This document shows positions 12,546-23,801 of a stretch of 64,000 nt of DNA, one piece after another; the first letter of the stretch is position 1, and each line of letters opens with the position of its first letter. Below the pieces are notes generated by a model. That model was not told where the DNA came from, did no database searches, and worked only from the letters and a program-made list of their open reading frames with translations. Position numbers and translations under genes: made by a program. The stretch is taken from contig CM039128.1 of the NCBI GenBank assembly GCA_022036555.1, positions 434,001 to 498,000 on the forward strand. The letters run 5' to 3'. Origin of the DNA: Microstegium vimineum (Eukaryota > Streptophyta > Magnoliopsida > Poales > Poaceae).

Positions 12546-13980
12546 CCACGCCTCATTCCCAGTGGTGGCCTATCTCCGTTCGAAAAAGATTTCAGTTAAG
12601 CTATTTGTATCACTTATATTATTTTATGCTATAATAAGAACATAAACCTAAAATTTTGAAATAAAGTCGTTTTCGAAGTACTCTCTCTCTATCTATTTCA
12701 TAATATATGTAGTTTTCAGTGTTTGTACCATAAGTTTGATTTGATTTATATAAAATATGTGCAACATTTGCATCTCCGAATAACTAGATTAAAAATTGTT
12801 CCAACGACATAAATATTAATATTTATAATATATATTTTGTTAAAGTTGTTTCTCGAGAAGCGAAAGCGGTAAATATTTTGGATTAGGGTTTAAGGTTTAG
12901 GTTTTAGCCGATCAACTCGTGGTACATAAGATTTATCGCTCATCACCCTCACATTCTCTACTTCGAGCAGATTCTTTGTGACTTCTCATGTATACGAAAT
13001 TGAAAAAAACAGGACTTCAATTAATGAATGAACTATGGTGTGTTTTGATGCTTAAGCTCTTATCTACATGATTAACACATGCATTAGCTTATGAGAACCG
13101 CAATAAGATTTTGAAATACGATGTTTGTTGTTTGTTTGATGTTTAAGTGTGTCCTTTGACACCCTTACATTTTCGGATTATATGGTAGTATACAACTGCA
13201 TGAAACTTAAACTATAGAAAAAAAATCGTGGTCAACCTAATTTTGCACAACCTACAAACCAAACAACATGCTATCTGGGTTTAACCCGAGATATCCCACT
13301 CCAACCCTCAATCCAAATACACGCCACATTCCCAGTCGTGGCATATCTCCGTTCGAAATAGATTTCATGTAAATTATTTTATGTTATAATAAGAACATAA
13401 ACCTAAATTTTTGAAATAGAGTTGTTTTCGAAGAAGTACTCTCTCTCTATTTCATAATATATGTAGTTTTCAGTGTTCGACCATAAATCTGATTTGATTT
13501 ATAGGAAATATGTGCAACATTTGCATCTCCGAATAACTAGATTAAAAAATCTTCCAATAACATAAATATTAATATTTATAATGTATATTTTGTTAAAGTT
13601 GTTTCTCGAGAAGCGAAAGTGTTAAATATTTTGGATTAGGGTTTAAAGTTTAGGACGATCAACTCGTGCCACATAAGATTTATCGCTCATCACCCTCACA
13701 TTCTCTACTTCGAGCAGATCCTTTGTGACTTCCCATGTATAAGAAATTGAAAAAAAAAATAGGATTTCAGTTAATGAATGAACTATGGTGTGTTTTGATG
13801 CTTAAGCTCTTATCCACAAGATTAACACATGCATTAGCTTATGAGAACCACAATAAGATTTTTAAATACGATGTATGTTGTTTGTTTGATGTTTAAGTGT
13901 GTCCTTTGACACCCTTACATTTTCGGATTATATGGTGGTATACAACTGCATGAAACTTAAATTATAGAAGAAAGAATCGT
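12446..13980. repeat. Tandem direct duplication, two units of about 0.75-0.78 kb
   Basis: Unit 1 runs from about 12446 to 13229 and unit 2 from about 13231 to 13980. Both contain, in the same order, the ACCAAACAACATGCTAT block, CTCCGTTCGAAA, a Stowaway-like AT-rich core, GTTTCTCGAGAAGCGAAAG, and an end block with GTATACAACTGCATGAAAC. Differences are mostly single bases plus small indels. No protein frame is conserved between the units. Confidence 0.85.
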
Positions 13981-14612
13981 GTAATCTAAAATAATAATAA
14001 TGTCGTAGCGTTGGCAATATACACTTTTCCTTTTTGTCATTTTCTTTTTTCTTCATTTATTTATTTTGTTATTTCCCCTCGCTCGCTCTCGTGAGTACCG
14101 GGATACCGCGGCTCCCGCAGGCGCGCCGCGCACCGCAAACCTTTCGTCTCCGCCGCCCCGCCGCTCCCCCGCCCACCTCCCGTCGCGCCGCCGAGCTACG
14201 GAGCACATCCGCCGCCTCCGCTCCGCCCTTCCTCCCGCGCCGTCTCGCCTCTCATCGCCGCCTCGCCTACCTCCGTCGTTCCTGGTCGCCGGGCTTCTTC
14301 TCCGTCGTCGGCTACGCGCGTGAGGAGGGAGGAGGAGCGGCAGCGCGTGGATCCAGGGGGCAGCGGCGTCCATCCCGCGTGAGAAGGGAGAAGGAGCCGG
14401 TGAGATCTACTTTTTTTCAGCTCCTCCATCTCTCGCAGCTCTCTCAGGCGTCAGCGGCTCCCCCTCCCGCCTCGGGTGGACCGTCGACGGCGCCCGGCCC
14501 CGGCGGCTGCGCTGCTCCACCGAGGCGGTCGCGCTGCTTTGGGTGCGCTTATGCCCCAAAGCCAAGCCTTACCTGTCCGCTTAGGGTTTCAGCGCGCGCT
14601 TAGTTCCGCTTT

Positions 14613-14737
14613 TTGGAACCCTAGGCTAGTACAAGTCTATGTTAATTTCTGTAGTTTGACCTGCAAAACAATTGTTTGGAACCCTAGGCTAGTACAAGTC
14701 TATGTTAATTTCTGTAGTTTGACCTGCAAAACAATTG
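14613..14737. repeat. Two-copy tandem repeat, 63 bp period, in the leader intron
   Basis: The block beginning TTGGAACCCTAGGCTAGTAC and ending in CAAAACAATTG occurs twice in a row with essentially no differences, which implies a recent duplication. It lies between the GC-rich leader exon and the first coding exon of the downstream gene. Confidence 0.9.
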
Positions 14738-14892
14738 GTTCTGTCGGATTGAGTTGATAGCTCATCTATACTTTCCTCTCTGAAAATTTGTTCTCAATCC
14801 AGCCGGTGCTCAACAATCATCTCTGTCAAGGGCATGGACCACATGATGACGCTTGGCGCCGGAGCCCCCACCAGATCTCAAGGGCTGAACCA

Positions 14893-16613
14893 ATGCCTGA
14901 CCGAAGGTCAAGGTTTTGGCAGGTGGATGTGCAGCCTGCGCCTCTGAAAGACATCATCTGCCCTCTGCCCTGCCGTCCTTCCCGCCCACAGCTCTTCAAT
15001 AGGCCCAGCCCCAAGTCTAATGGGTTAGTTCTTTCTTGACTCTCCTCTACACCCATGGACTTACTTACACCATACTAACGTTGATTAAAAATTTGTTGAA
15101 CATGCCTCATAGTTTGCATACATATTCTTAGATTTTGAGCGCCAATTGCTGGGCCATAGATTGCATGTTTTTGTATGCCTGCATACTTGCTAGATATGTT
15201 GCATGTTTGTATGTACTTACGTTCACCATTACTAGATTTTTAGCGACAATTGGTATGTCTTAGGTTTTGCATATTTTTGTATGCCTGCATACTTGCTAGT
15301 TTTGTAGGTCTTAGGTTTGCATATTTTTGTATGCCTGCATACTTGCTAGTTTTTGAGCGCCAACTGGTAGGCAATATGTTGCATGCTTGTATGTACTTAC
15401 TTTCACCGTTACTAGATTTTTAGCGCCAATTGGTAGGTCTTTGGTTTTCATATTTTTGAATGTCTGCATACTTGCTATATCTGGAAGGCCAATCGGTAGC
15501 CCGTCTCTTGCGTATGCTCCAAGTAAAGGGCAGCAGATATAGTATTAATTTTTCATGCAATGTAACGTCATATGTTTCAAGAGATCTGTTCACATAAGCT
15601 CGGGGGCCGCAAGCTGAGCATTAACGGACAAAGCAGATAGTGTTACATGTGGCAACAAAACAGAAGTCCTTATGGGGGCAATATATTGCGCATGACATTT
15701 ACAAGCTTCTGTCACCAGCATGTGCATATAGCGGCAAAAAAAGGCATATGACGTTACTTAGGGCCTGTTTGGCAGGGCTTTTCCCTGGCTCCGGCTCTAG
15801 CTGCTCCCGAGGAGCCCTGCCAAACGTTTTTCTGGAGGAGTCTTTTTTCAGTGAAAAGTAGAGGAGCCGGAGCTAGAGCCGTTTTGTAGGAGCCACGCCA
15901 AACAGGCCCTTAGTGTTATATGTGCTGTTCAATAAATTTGTTAATAGATAGATATCTGTTGCAATTGCACTCGTGCACATTTATTAGCCAATCAGAAACG
16001 TTGAATGCGGTTACATGTACTAGCTGGATAAGATTGTGTTTTGCATGTCACATTTCAGATCACTTCATAATGGTTTTTCTGTGAATACGAAATTGCTCGA
16101 TAATTGCTGTAGCCAAGCATAAGGCTGGTCCTTTTGCTGACACTGTTTGTGTTCTGCGATTGCAGGGCACTCCCATTGTATAGAGCAGACCCCACTTTTG
16201 ATCTGGTTGATCTCATCCTTAGCAAGGTATGCTGCCATATCAATGATTTTTTGGTATTTAAGCAGGTTGTGCGTGCTTTATTGCAGCACAACATGTTATT
16301 CTGGATATCTGATGGCCAACTCTGTCTCCTCTTTCAGAATGACCCTGATGTGGATACTGATTCAAGCAGCCAGGTGGCCTTTTTCTGTGGCTCGCCTCCT
16401 GCACGCACTAACAACCCTGTCATCACTGACCCACAGTTTGGAGACAAAACACCATCCTTTTCTCCTTTAGGAAGCTCTTTTGGAAAAATGGCAGCTGGAA
16501 GAGTTGAAGTAGGTTCTCCGTCGTCTTGCGGGGCGAGCAGCCCAAAAGTAAGAATCGAAGGTTTTGCTTGCGGGAACAAAGAGCCCCCTCACTGTGCAGT
16601 TACATTTGCCTGA
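14893..16613 (+). CDS. Uncharacterised small plant protein, conserved-looking C-terminus
   Basis: I recognise no named domain. Three exons join in phase: 14893-15023, 16166-16226 and 16338-16613, giving 155 aa from the first in-frame ATG. A GC-rich leader exon probably ends at the donor near 14399 and splices to an acceptor at 14802. Exon 2 is open upstream of ATG 14893 and is in phase with that leader, but the leader frame has no ATG. The protein is rich in Ser, Pro and Gly. It has a short acidic DPDVDTDSSS stretch and ends in a block with KMAAGRVEVGSPSSCG and PKVRIEGFACGNKE. That block recalls plant-specific proteins of unknown function. I see no signal peptide or membrane segment. The intron 15024-16165 carries repeats and a Tourist MITE. 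The reading frame and splice sites are good; the N-terminus is uncertain. Confidence 0.6.
15110..15500. repeat. Degenerate tandem repeat array inside the first coding intron
   Basis: Variants of TTTTTGTATGCCTGCATACT, TTGCTAG, TTTAGCGCCAATTGGTAG and GTATGTACTTAC recur four to five times with partial units. The palindromic core GTATGCCTGCATAC is in most units. No coding potential is seen. Confidence 0.8.
15761..15909. mobile_element. Tourist-like MITE, 149 bp
   Basis: Ends GGGCCTGTTTGGC and its complement GCCAAACAGGCCC are flanked by TTA at 15758-15760 and 15910-15912, the duplication expected of PIF/Harbinger elements. The inner arms (CCGGCTCTAGCT and its complement) also pair, so the element can form a hairpin. 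It lies in the intron of the uncharacterised gene. Confidence 0.85.
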
Positions 16614-17013
16614 TGATCCCCATTGACCCTGCCTAACCCTGTTTTGGTACCCTGCAACCTGTACATTTTCGCTGCCCAGCTGAGGATATAACTAGTTTGT
16701 TTCGTTTTAAGCTGCTAGCTGCTCATTGAAGAGCAAGAGTCGGAGCGTTTGGTGTGCCCCTTGTGATTGTGGCTTTTGAAACTGCATGATCGAAGGGAGC
16801 AGAGCTCTCGGATGTAAATAGATCGAGGTGTCCGGTGTATTATGTACTAAATGCTGTATGTGTCTGCTTAATGTTGGTAAGGTTGGGTGGGTCCATGTGT
16901 CGGTGTCTGTAAATACCGTCATGCATTTGGATGTAAAATTGAAATGCATCTTCAGTTTTGTTGTCATGAACTCTGTCACTTGCGAGGCTTCTGAGGATGC
17001 TGCAAGTATCATA

Positions 17014-17098
17014 CTCCCTCGGTTCTGAATTACAAGCTGTTCTGACTGTCTGGACACCTAGAAAAGGCAGAATAGCTTGTAATTTGGAAGGGTGGGAG
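17014..17098. mobile_element. Short Stowaway-like MITE, 85 bp
   Basis: CTCCCTC at the left and GGGTGGGAG at the right are flanked by TA on both sides. The arms (GAATTACAAGCTGTTCTG and its complement) pair almost fully. It lies about 400 bases after the stop codon of the uncharacterised gene, possibly in its 3' UTR. Confidence 0.75.
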
Positions 17099-17264
17099 TA
17101 TAGTTCCAAAAGAGGGAGACAGCATCTTGAAAGCGGGTGGGCTTCTTACTAGTTGATTTCATCCGTCAAATTTTGACTATTTTTTTTATTATTAATATAT
17201 CTGATGCCGTGAGCTTTGAGATGGAAAAATCTGTTGGTTATATATCAGCCGGTCCAAATTAGAA

Positions 17265-17515
17265 TCCTTGACGTATGTGCAACCGGGAACAGACCATTTA
17301 TCCCTTGCAACTGGAATCACTTGACGTATGCGCAACAATTACCCCCAAACTGGAATGCTTCACGTATGCGCAACAGAGAGCTTTTGTTTTGCAACTGGAA
17401 TCACTTCATGTATGAAACGGGGATCCTTCACATACAGTACGTATGTGCAACCGAGAACAGAGGATTTGAAAGAAATATTCAGACCGAGAACAGAGGATTT
17501 GAAAGAATAATTCAG
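17265..17515. repeat. Cluster of short direct repeats
   Basis: The word ACGTATGTGCAAC or ACGTATGCGCAAC occurs four times between about 17270 and 17455, and CAACTGGAATCACTT occurs twice. The end of the cluster is a clean two-copy tandem of about 32 bp starting ACCGAGAACAGAGGATTTGA. No gene is seen. Confidence 0.75.
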
Positions 17516-17869
17516 AGTATAGTAATTTATACTACAAAATGAAGTGCTGGACTGACATGTTATGTTAACTTATTATACAGCACCAAACTATATACAAGCA
17601 GAACAACTAAATCTGACCGAGTCAGTCAGTTAAACAAATATAAGTTTTGTGCGTGGATGAAATCAAATCGATGAACTGTACAATTTTTTGAATGGAATGA
17701 AACGAATCCAATTAGAGCTACAGCTAGGAAAAGACAGACAGATTTGAGCTAGCCGGAACAATAATATTTGGCAACTCCGTCCATCTTCTTCTTCTTCGTA
17801 GATAGCTACTGCTGAGCATGCAACTCCATCCAAAGAAGGAAGGAAGGATGGATGGATGGATGGATCATC

Positions 17870-18848
17870 TCATCTGAGGATGGCCCTGGAGTGCCTGAGG
17901 ATCATGTGGAAGGGCGTGGCCGCTGTCGCCGACACGGGGCGCCTGCTTGTGCTACTGCTGCTCAATGGAGGAGGACCAGCAGCTTGGTGGGCGATGGGCC
18001 TCGGCACCACCTTGCCCAGGCTATTCCTCTTGCCGCAGGGCGTGAACGGCAGCTTGGTCCGCGACAACAAGACGCCGGGCCGGGGCCGGTGGTGGTGCAC
18101 AGCAACAGCATGCTGCTGCTTAGGTGGTGGCGGCGAGGAGGAGGTGATGGCCTGCGCCTGCGCCTGTGACCTCCTCCTGGTGACTGCGGCGCCGTCGGGG
18201 GCTTGGGAATTGCAGAGGAGGTGTGGGAGGGTGGACTCGAGCAGCAGGACGGTGGCGCAGTGCTTGAGCACCTCCAGGTTCATGCGCACGTCGTCCAGGC
18301 TCCTATGCTTCTGCTTGCCGATGCCGAAGTAGGTGGCGAGGGTTGCCATCTTGAGGTCTCCCGCGCGGCGGCCGAACTCGGACGCCAGCACGTTGAGCGA
18401 GTCGATGATCCCGGTGGGCTCCGGTGCCGCCTGCCCGATGTCGGCGAACGCCTCCCGGATGCGCGGGCAGTCGAAGCGCTGGATGTTGTGCCCAGCCCAA
18501 ACGCGGCCTGCATGTTGCAGTCTCCATTATTCTTCTTCTTAATTATTCCCATCATCATTAGAGGTAGACCAAACCAAGAACAAAACAACAACAAACAAAC
18601 AAACAAACAACGTACTACTTACCGTCTAGGATTTGGAATATCTTGTCGGCCACGTCCTTGAATGTCGGCGCCGACTCGACGTCGGTGAATCGCCTGGAGA
18701 CGGCGGAGAGGTCGCCCGGGCGGATGAGGGTGTCGTAGCTTCCCACCTCCACCAGCTTCCTCGGGCACACCAGGATGGCGCCGAACTCCAGCATCCACCA
18801 CCGCCCCGACGCCGACTGCGACGTCTCCACGTCGAAGAAGACGATCTC
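17870..18848 (-). CDS. NEN-like DEDDh 3'-5' exonuclease; ATG out of frame
   Basis: This is a DnaQ-type exonuclease related to plant NEN proteins, some of which degrade nuclear DNA during sieve-element differentiation. Two exons (18848-18623 and 18507-17870, GT-AG intron of 115 bp) encode 287 residues in one frame. The DEDDh motifs are complete: FFDVETS near residue 5, WAGHNIQRFD just after the splice junction, then HRSLDDVRMN. After the catalytic domain the protein has a low-complexity tail rich in Gln, Pro and His and ends at TGA 17870-17872. Immediately 5' of the first codon, three TGA codons are in frame. A run of three ATG codons ends one base short of the reading frame (extra base at 18849). 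So the gene has a one-base start lesion, starts at a non-ATG codon, or has an upstream exon. The catalytic identity is certain; functionality is not. Confidence 0.8.
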
Positions 18849-20138
18849 TCATCATCATCGTCGTCGGATGGATTTGATTGATTGGCTGAGGCCGGCCGGT
18901 GTGCTAGCTGCTGCTGCTGATCTGATCGATCGATGAACGAACGAATTGATCGATCGATCAACCAACAAGTGTGCTTCAGTTTCCCTCTAGATGCTAGGAA
19001 ATAAAGGAATGGAAGCTAAGAAGGAGATCGAAGAGGAAGATGAAGCTAAATTGAAGTTGTACAATGCCCGATCGATGCTAGCTCTAGCTAGATCTGCTGA
19101 ATTGATCGAAGCAGATCGATGCGATGCGATGCAATGCATTGTTCAGATATATATATGTAGTATAGTTGCCGCCGGCCGTTAATGCATGGACATGTACGTA
19201 CACTAGACAGACAGCTAGCGCTAGCTTGTGTGTTCTGATAGATTATTCCTTGCTTGCTCCAACGACGGACGGACGGACGGACGGACTGACTCTTCGATCA
19301 TATGTTGGGAACCAAAACCAACCAACGAACGAACGACAACGGATCGGAGGCGGCGGCGTGTGCAGTGTGGTTGCCCCGCCCCGGCGGACTCCTCCTCGAT
19401 CGTTGTTAGTTTATTATGCAACTGTGTGTGCAAGCAAACCCGATCGATCAAATAGCAACAAATATAACAGCGCACGCAACGCAACCATTGCATTGCAAGC
19501 AACGAGGACGTAGCTGAAAGGAAGCAAACGCAAAAAGGCAAAGCGCGCTAGCTCTTCTCTCCATGCACTGCAAAGCGTAACCTGCTGGCTGGCTGCTTCA
19601 TTCTCTCCTGATCTCTCACACACATTATTTCAGATTATATTTATTTGTTTAGTGCTTCCGTGCGTGCATGGGTCGCCATTGTACACACGTACCAACTAAT
19701 AACTAATTGCCACAAACAAAGATAGAATAGTATTCTCCAGCTAGCTTACCCCTTCCCATCCGCGTTACCATTTATATATATATAGAACCATACTTCTGCA
19801 GGTTGCTATATGACAGATAGATGGATCCATCGACATCTGCATAATATGTAGAAGGCTGTAAGTTAGCTAAATAGTGACGTGGAGGAGAGAAGAGAGGAGA
19901 GAGAAAGAGGAGAAGTGACATGTAAGCTTTACAACCAACCCGGACACAATAACCAAGAAAGTTTGTGAGAGAGACAAGTGGGTCATATATCCATAGTAAA
20001 GAGTAAACAATTATATGTGTAGGCTGAGAGAAGACTACAAGAAATCCTTACAACCAAGAGTTGGCTGTATTATGTCTTGCTCTAAACAGACATGAATAAA
20101 AAGGAAAGAATATGACACTTTTCCAACAACAACCAACA
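18849..20138. other. Upstream region of the exonuclease gene with simple repeats
   Basis: Repeats of GATC and CGAT words (18920-18960 and 19070-19120), a GGAC tetramer run near 19264-19287 and AG-rich DNA near 19885-19915 dominate. I see no supported coding exon. The region probably contains the promoter of the minus-strand exonuclease gene. Confidence 0.45.
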
Positions 20139-20397
20139 CTCCCTCCATACTCAAAAAGATTATCGTTTAGGATGAGGTTTTAGTCAAACATTGGGAATAT
20201 AAATCATAAATAACTTTTAAGTTGTTGAGTTTGAAAATGTAAAAATTATATCAATAGATTTGTCTTGAAAAATACTTTCATAAAAGTATACATATATTTT
20301 ATGTCAATAAATATTTTTTTATAAAATAAGTAGTCAAAGTTACACTTTGGAGACCGTGTCGTTTTCTAAAATGACAACTTTTTTAGTATTGAGGGAG
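20139..20397. mobile_element. Stowaway MITE, 259 bp, same family as 7776-8034
   Basis: CTCCCTCCATACTCAAAAAG and its complement form the ends, with TA on the right and CA on the left (one-base decay). The interior, for example GTCTTGAAAAATACTTTCAT, matches the other copy inverted. Confidence 0.85.
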
Positions 20398-20940
20398 TAT
20401 TAATTAACACCAACCACTAGTATAAAAAAGTTCTATTTTAAAACACAACCTATTTCTTACCATAACAGGTTACTTAGCAAATTGTTTGTAATTAACCAGC
20501 TACAAGAGCACTTTAGCTTATAAAACGTCTCTAGAAATGTACTTACTTTTAGGAGAGGTTCATTTTCAGTGCGGGTTGCTTCGAAAATGCAGCAACACAT
20601 GCACTTGTGGCCAACCGCCTTATCGTGGCCATTGGTTTGCTTGCGGGTCCCACTGCTGCTGATGTCGACTCCTGCCTCAGCTGCGCTGCTCGCTGCCACT
20701 CCATCCTGCCCATGCAAAGATGCTTGTTGTTGGCACCAATCTCTCTGTATGATGACCGGCCTGTGGGGGTTATTATACACAGATAGATCGATTTCCACGG
20801 GATTTTTTTTCGTTCCAGTACTTTTTCCTTTAAAAATGAACTGATTTCTGTGAAATTTCTAGCCCATAAAACAGCCTGAACACTCTAAAATCGTTACTCT
20901 AGAGTCAACGATAGCCCAATTTCAAACCACACAACAGTGG
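20398..20940. other. Gene-free spacer
   Basis: A minus-strand frame of 113 codons (20457-20798) with a CMCCC cluster is present, but it has no recognised domain and no splice or start context, so I do not call it a gene. Confidence 0.4.
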
Positions 20941-21388
20941 CTTGTTTGGATCACTCTAGCTCGGCTAGAGCTAGAGGTTAAAGTTAGTTTATAAACTAGC
21001 TCAAACTAGCTCTAGCCAAGGAGGTGTTTGGATTTAAGGCTAATTTGTGTTAGTTTGATAATAAATTATTTTTACAAATCATCCAAATATATCCATTTGG
21101 GATCTTATTTTAAAGTATTTATTATAACGAGTTTAATGGTGTAATCAGAATTTTATTTGGATTTTTGGTTTGTGAGTTAAAACATTTTTTTTAGTTGCAT
21201 ATGAGGTGGGTCCCACATTCCACCACAACCGGCCCAAACTAGCTCAAATATTCACCTCTTTGATGAGCTAGTTTTTTTGGATGGGCTAGTTGTAACTAGC
21301 CTAAACTAGCTCTCTTGTTTGGATACTTTTGAGTTAGTTGGGTGTAAACTAGCCCAAACTAGCTCTAGCCTTGGGATCCAAACAGAGT
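20941..21388. mobile_element. hAT-like non-autonomous element or MITE
   Basis: The left end (TTGTTTGGATC followed by repeated CTAGCTC words) is the inverted counterpart of the right end (CTAGCC, GGGATCCAAACA). The interior is AT-rich and non-coding. The GTTTGGAT-type terminus is common in grass DNA transposons. The exact target duplication is not clear. Confidence 0.55.
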
Positions 21389-21786
21389 CAGTATTTGAAC
21401 TATTTCATTTTTATATGTACCCTAAGGTTAAAATCATAGATCCGCCACTGTAGCCTAGCCGCCAGAGGATGGCATTGACGGTACGGTTGGACGTAAGAAA
21501 AAGACGTCAGTGTGTGTTAGCACCTTCTGATCCGCTGTTGCATCAACACAGCAGCGACAGCTTCACGTACGGATGTCTTTTCTCTTCCGCTGATCGAGCT
21601 AGCTGCTTGTCTCAGATCCACATACTTTAATTTACTACTGTAATCTTAGAATCCGACATCGTCATCATTATAATAATGATGTCGCCCTTAATTAGCTCAA
21701 GCAAAATTGCACGAGCAATGCATGGTAGTACAATGGTTGAAAAGCAAGCTAGCTAGCGTCGTTTAATTTGGAAGAAAAAAAACAAG

Positions 21787-22135
21787 GCCACAGTCTCAAT
21801 GGAGTTTTATGAACATTAAATATATATGCTGATGTGTGACAACGTATTGATGAAGAGAGATATAGTGAAAATTTCATAAGAGTAGAGATAGATCATGAGG
21901 TCAGTCTCAATGAGACTTTCATTTGTTGCATTTAATAACTTGCCACATGTACGATTCTGCTAATGTGACAATGGTTTAATGAAGAGAGAGAGAGAATGAG
22001 TGTCATGAGAGTAGAGATAGATCATGAGGTCAGTCTCAATGAGACTTTCATTTGCATTTAATAACTTGCCACATGTGCGATTCTGCTAATGTGGCAATGA
22101 TTTAATGAAGAGAGAGAGAGGGAATGAGTGTCATA
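21787..22135. repeat. Triplicated block of about 110-130 bp
   Basis: Copies at about 21893-22022 and 22023-22135 are nearly identical (CAGTCTCAATGAGACTTTCA, TAACTTGCCACATGT, AATGAAGAGAGAGAGA). A divergent copy precedes them at about 21787-21892. The block starts with a short palindrome around CTCAATGAG, as in many MITE-derived grass repeats. Confidence 0.8.
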
Positions 22136-22194
22136 GGGATGATGAAACCCTCTTAACACGATTAAGAACTCTCTATGAGTCTTAGAATTACTCA

Positions 22195-22400
22195 CGAGCC
22201 GGCCCAACCCTCGGACCCAGGTCCACCAGAGCCCATAACACCCTTCGGGCCCAGGTCCACCGGAGCCCATAACATATCAGGCCTTGGGCCTAACTCAACC
22301 CAAAAGACTAGCTTGATAGGTGAGGGCTGCCCCGCCTTATATGTTGTGCTCCCCCACCATCAATTACCGATGTGGGACTAAACCCAACACACCCAGCCGG
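22195..22400. repeat. Possible short LTR remnant with internal duplication
   Basis: A unit around CCCAGGTCCACCGGAGCCCA occurs twice between 22210 and 22275. Downstream is CGATGTGGGACTAAACCCAAC, a phrase frequent in grass LTR or TRIM ends. No target duplication was identified, so this stays tentative. Confidence 0.3.
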
Positions 22401-22878
22401 AGGCTATATATATATATATACCGGTGAGTACTTAGTATACTTTTATTTTTCGATAAAGCACGTACAGCAAAGGGTTATTAAACTCCTTCTATTTTAGATA
22501 AAAAAAATAGTGGATATCTTAGGATAGATTGTGTAGGAGCTGAGTTTACTACCACAAATAATGCACTCCATGCATATGTTTCACGTGAACATATATAGTG
22601 ACAATAATATGGATGCAGAAAGCTGGACAACAACCGGCCGGCTGGGGATGGAAATGGATCGGACTGGCCGGGGCTTGCTACATGTGCCTGTTCGTACGTG
22701 TGCAGCAGTGCTGGCCAGAGATGTTGTGCGAGACACCGACCCCCACGGCCACAGGCCACTCGAGAGTCGAGATAGATGGGTTAAGTTGTTGTGGTTGCCT
22801 ACATATAGTATCAATGTATCATCACACATACTATATACACCTTCAATCATCCGTCGCTTTCTTCCTTCTTCATCGATC

Positions 22879-22881
<3 letters not shown>

Positions 22882-22936
<55 letters not shown>
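22882..22936. repeat. (TA)n microsatellite
   Basis: An uninterrupted TA dinucleotide run of about 54 bases. Frames reading through it on both strands are artefacts. Confidence 0.95.
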
Positions 22937-22937
<1 letters not shown>

Positions 22938-23355
22938 TAACAAGATCGATTATATAGAGCTAGCGGGGTGGAGGATCGACTTATATACAGATGGAGATGC
23001 AGGACGAGGCGGTGCTGCTGCTCGCAACAAGCCGACGACCGAGGAGGCCAGAAGCAGCAGCAGCAGCTGTCGTAGCCGTGCACCGCATGAACAGCATCTG
23101 CGACGGCAAGCTGAGCTACGACGACAACTCCGACTTCCAGCGGGTCATATCTCGCCTCCGTCACCGGCCAAGAAGGCCAGACAGGAGCTGGAGGAGAAGA
23201 TGGCCGCCGCCGCCCTCATGGACATGGCCAACGCCCTCATGGACATGGCCGCCGCCGGCCTTGTCGACGAGAACCGGGTCCACACCTTCAACGCGCCCTA
23301 CTACACAGCCCTTGCCCTGACGACCTCGCCAAGGAAGGATCCTTCACTGTCACCA

Positions 23356-23662
23356 TGTGAGGAACCGGCGTAACGGCCTCTGCTAGCATAGGCTACTATT
23401 GGTTGTCTGGCAATAGGAACAAGTGGCCAGTGTGTGTCTGCCAGTGGGTCCTAGACGGCGTCCAGTTTGTCGGTAGCGCTGTATATAAAGCGCGTGTGTG
23501 GTGGCCGGTGGGAGGCATGAAAAGCATAACCGAATTCTGTTATCCTCATTCTATAAGAACTATACCTCTGTTCTTCCTCTGTTCATCCCTAAACTCTGAA
23601 TCCGTCTCTAGATTCCGTTATGAGTTAACAAAAACCGTTCGATCCCCAGTGGGATCGTGACA
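23356..23662 (+). repeat. 5' LTR of the chromovirus
   Basis: It begins TGTGAGGAACC and ends GATCGTGACA. A TATA-like box (TATATAAA) is at 23482-23489. It differs from the 3' LTR by a few substitutions and a small internal indel near 23460. Confidence 0.95.
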
Positions 23663-23801
23663 ATTGGTATCAGATCCCTGTTATTCCGGAGGCACGAAGG
23701 CTCAAGGATTCGTCGGGTGAAGCGAATCCGTGCTTGAATACCAGGGTGGTGACGAAGGGAAACTAGCGCCCAAGCGAAAACCCACCCAGTTTCAGCAAGA
23801 G

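Noticed and set aside
14034..14603. 189-codon plus-strand frame in GC-rich DNA
   Set aside because: It lacks an ATG in frame before the GC-rich part and contains a good splice donor at about 14400. More likely a leader exon than a protein.
20457..20798. Minus-strand 113-codon frame with a CMCCC cluster
   Set aside because: No recognised domain, no splice support, and the region around it is MITE-rich. Kept only as a remote possibility.
22561..22957. Frames through the TA microsatellite on both strands
   Set aside because: The repetitive YIYIYI text is an artefact of the dinucleotide run.
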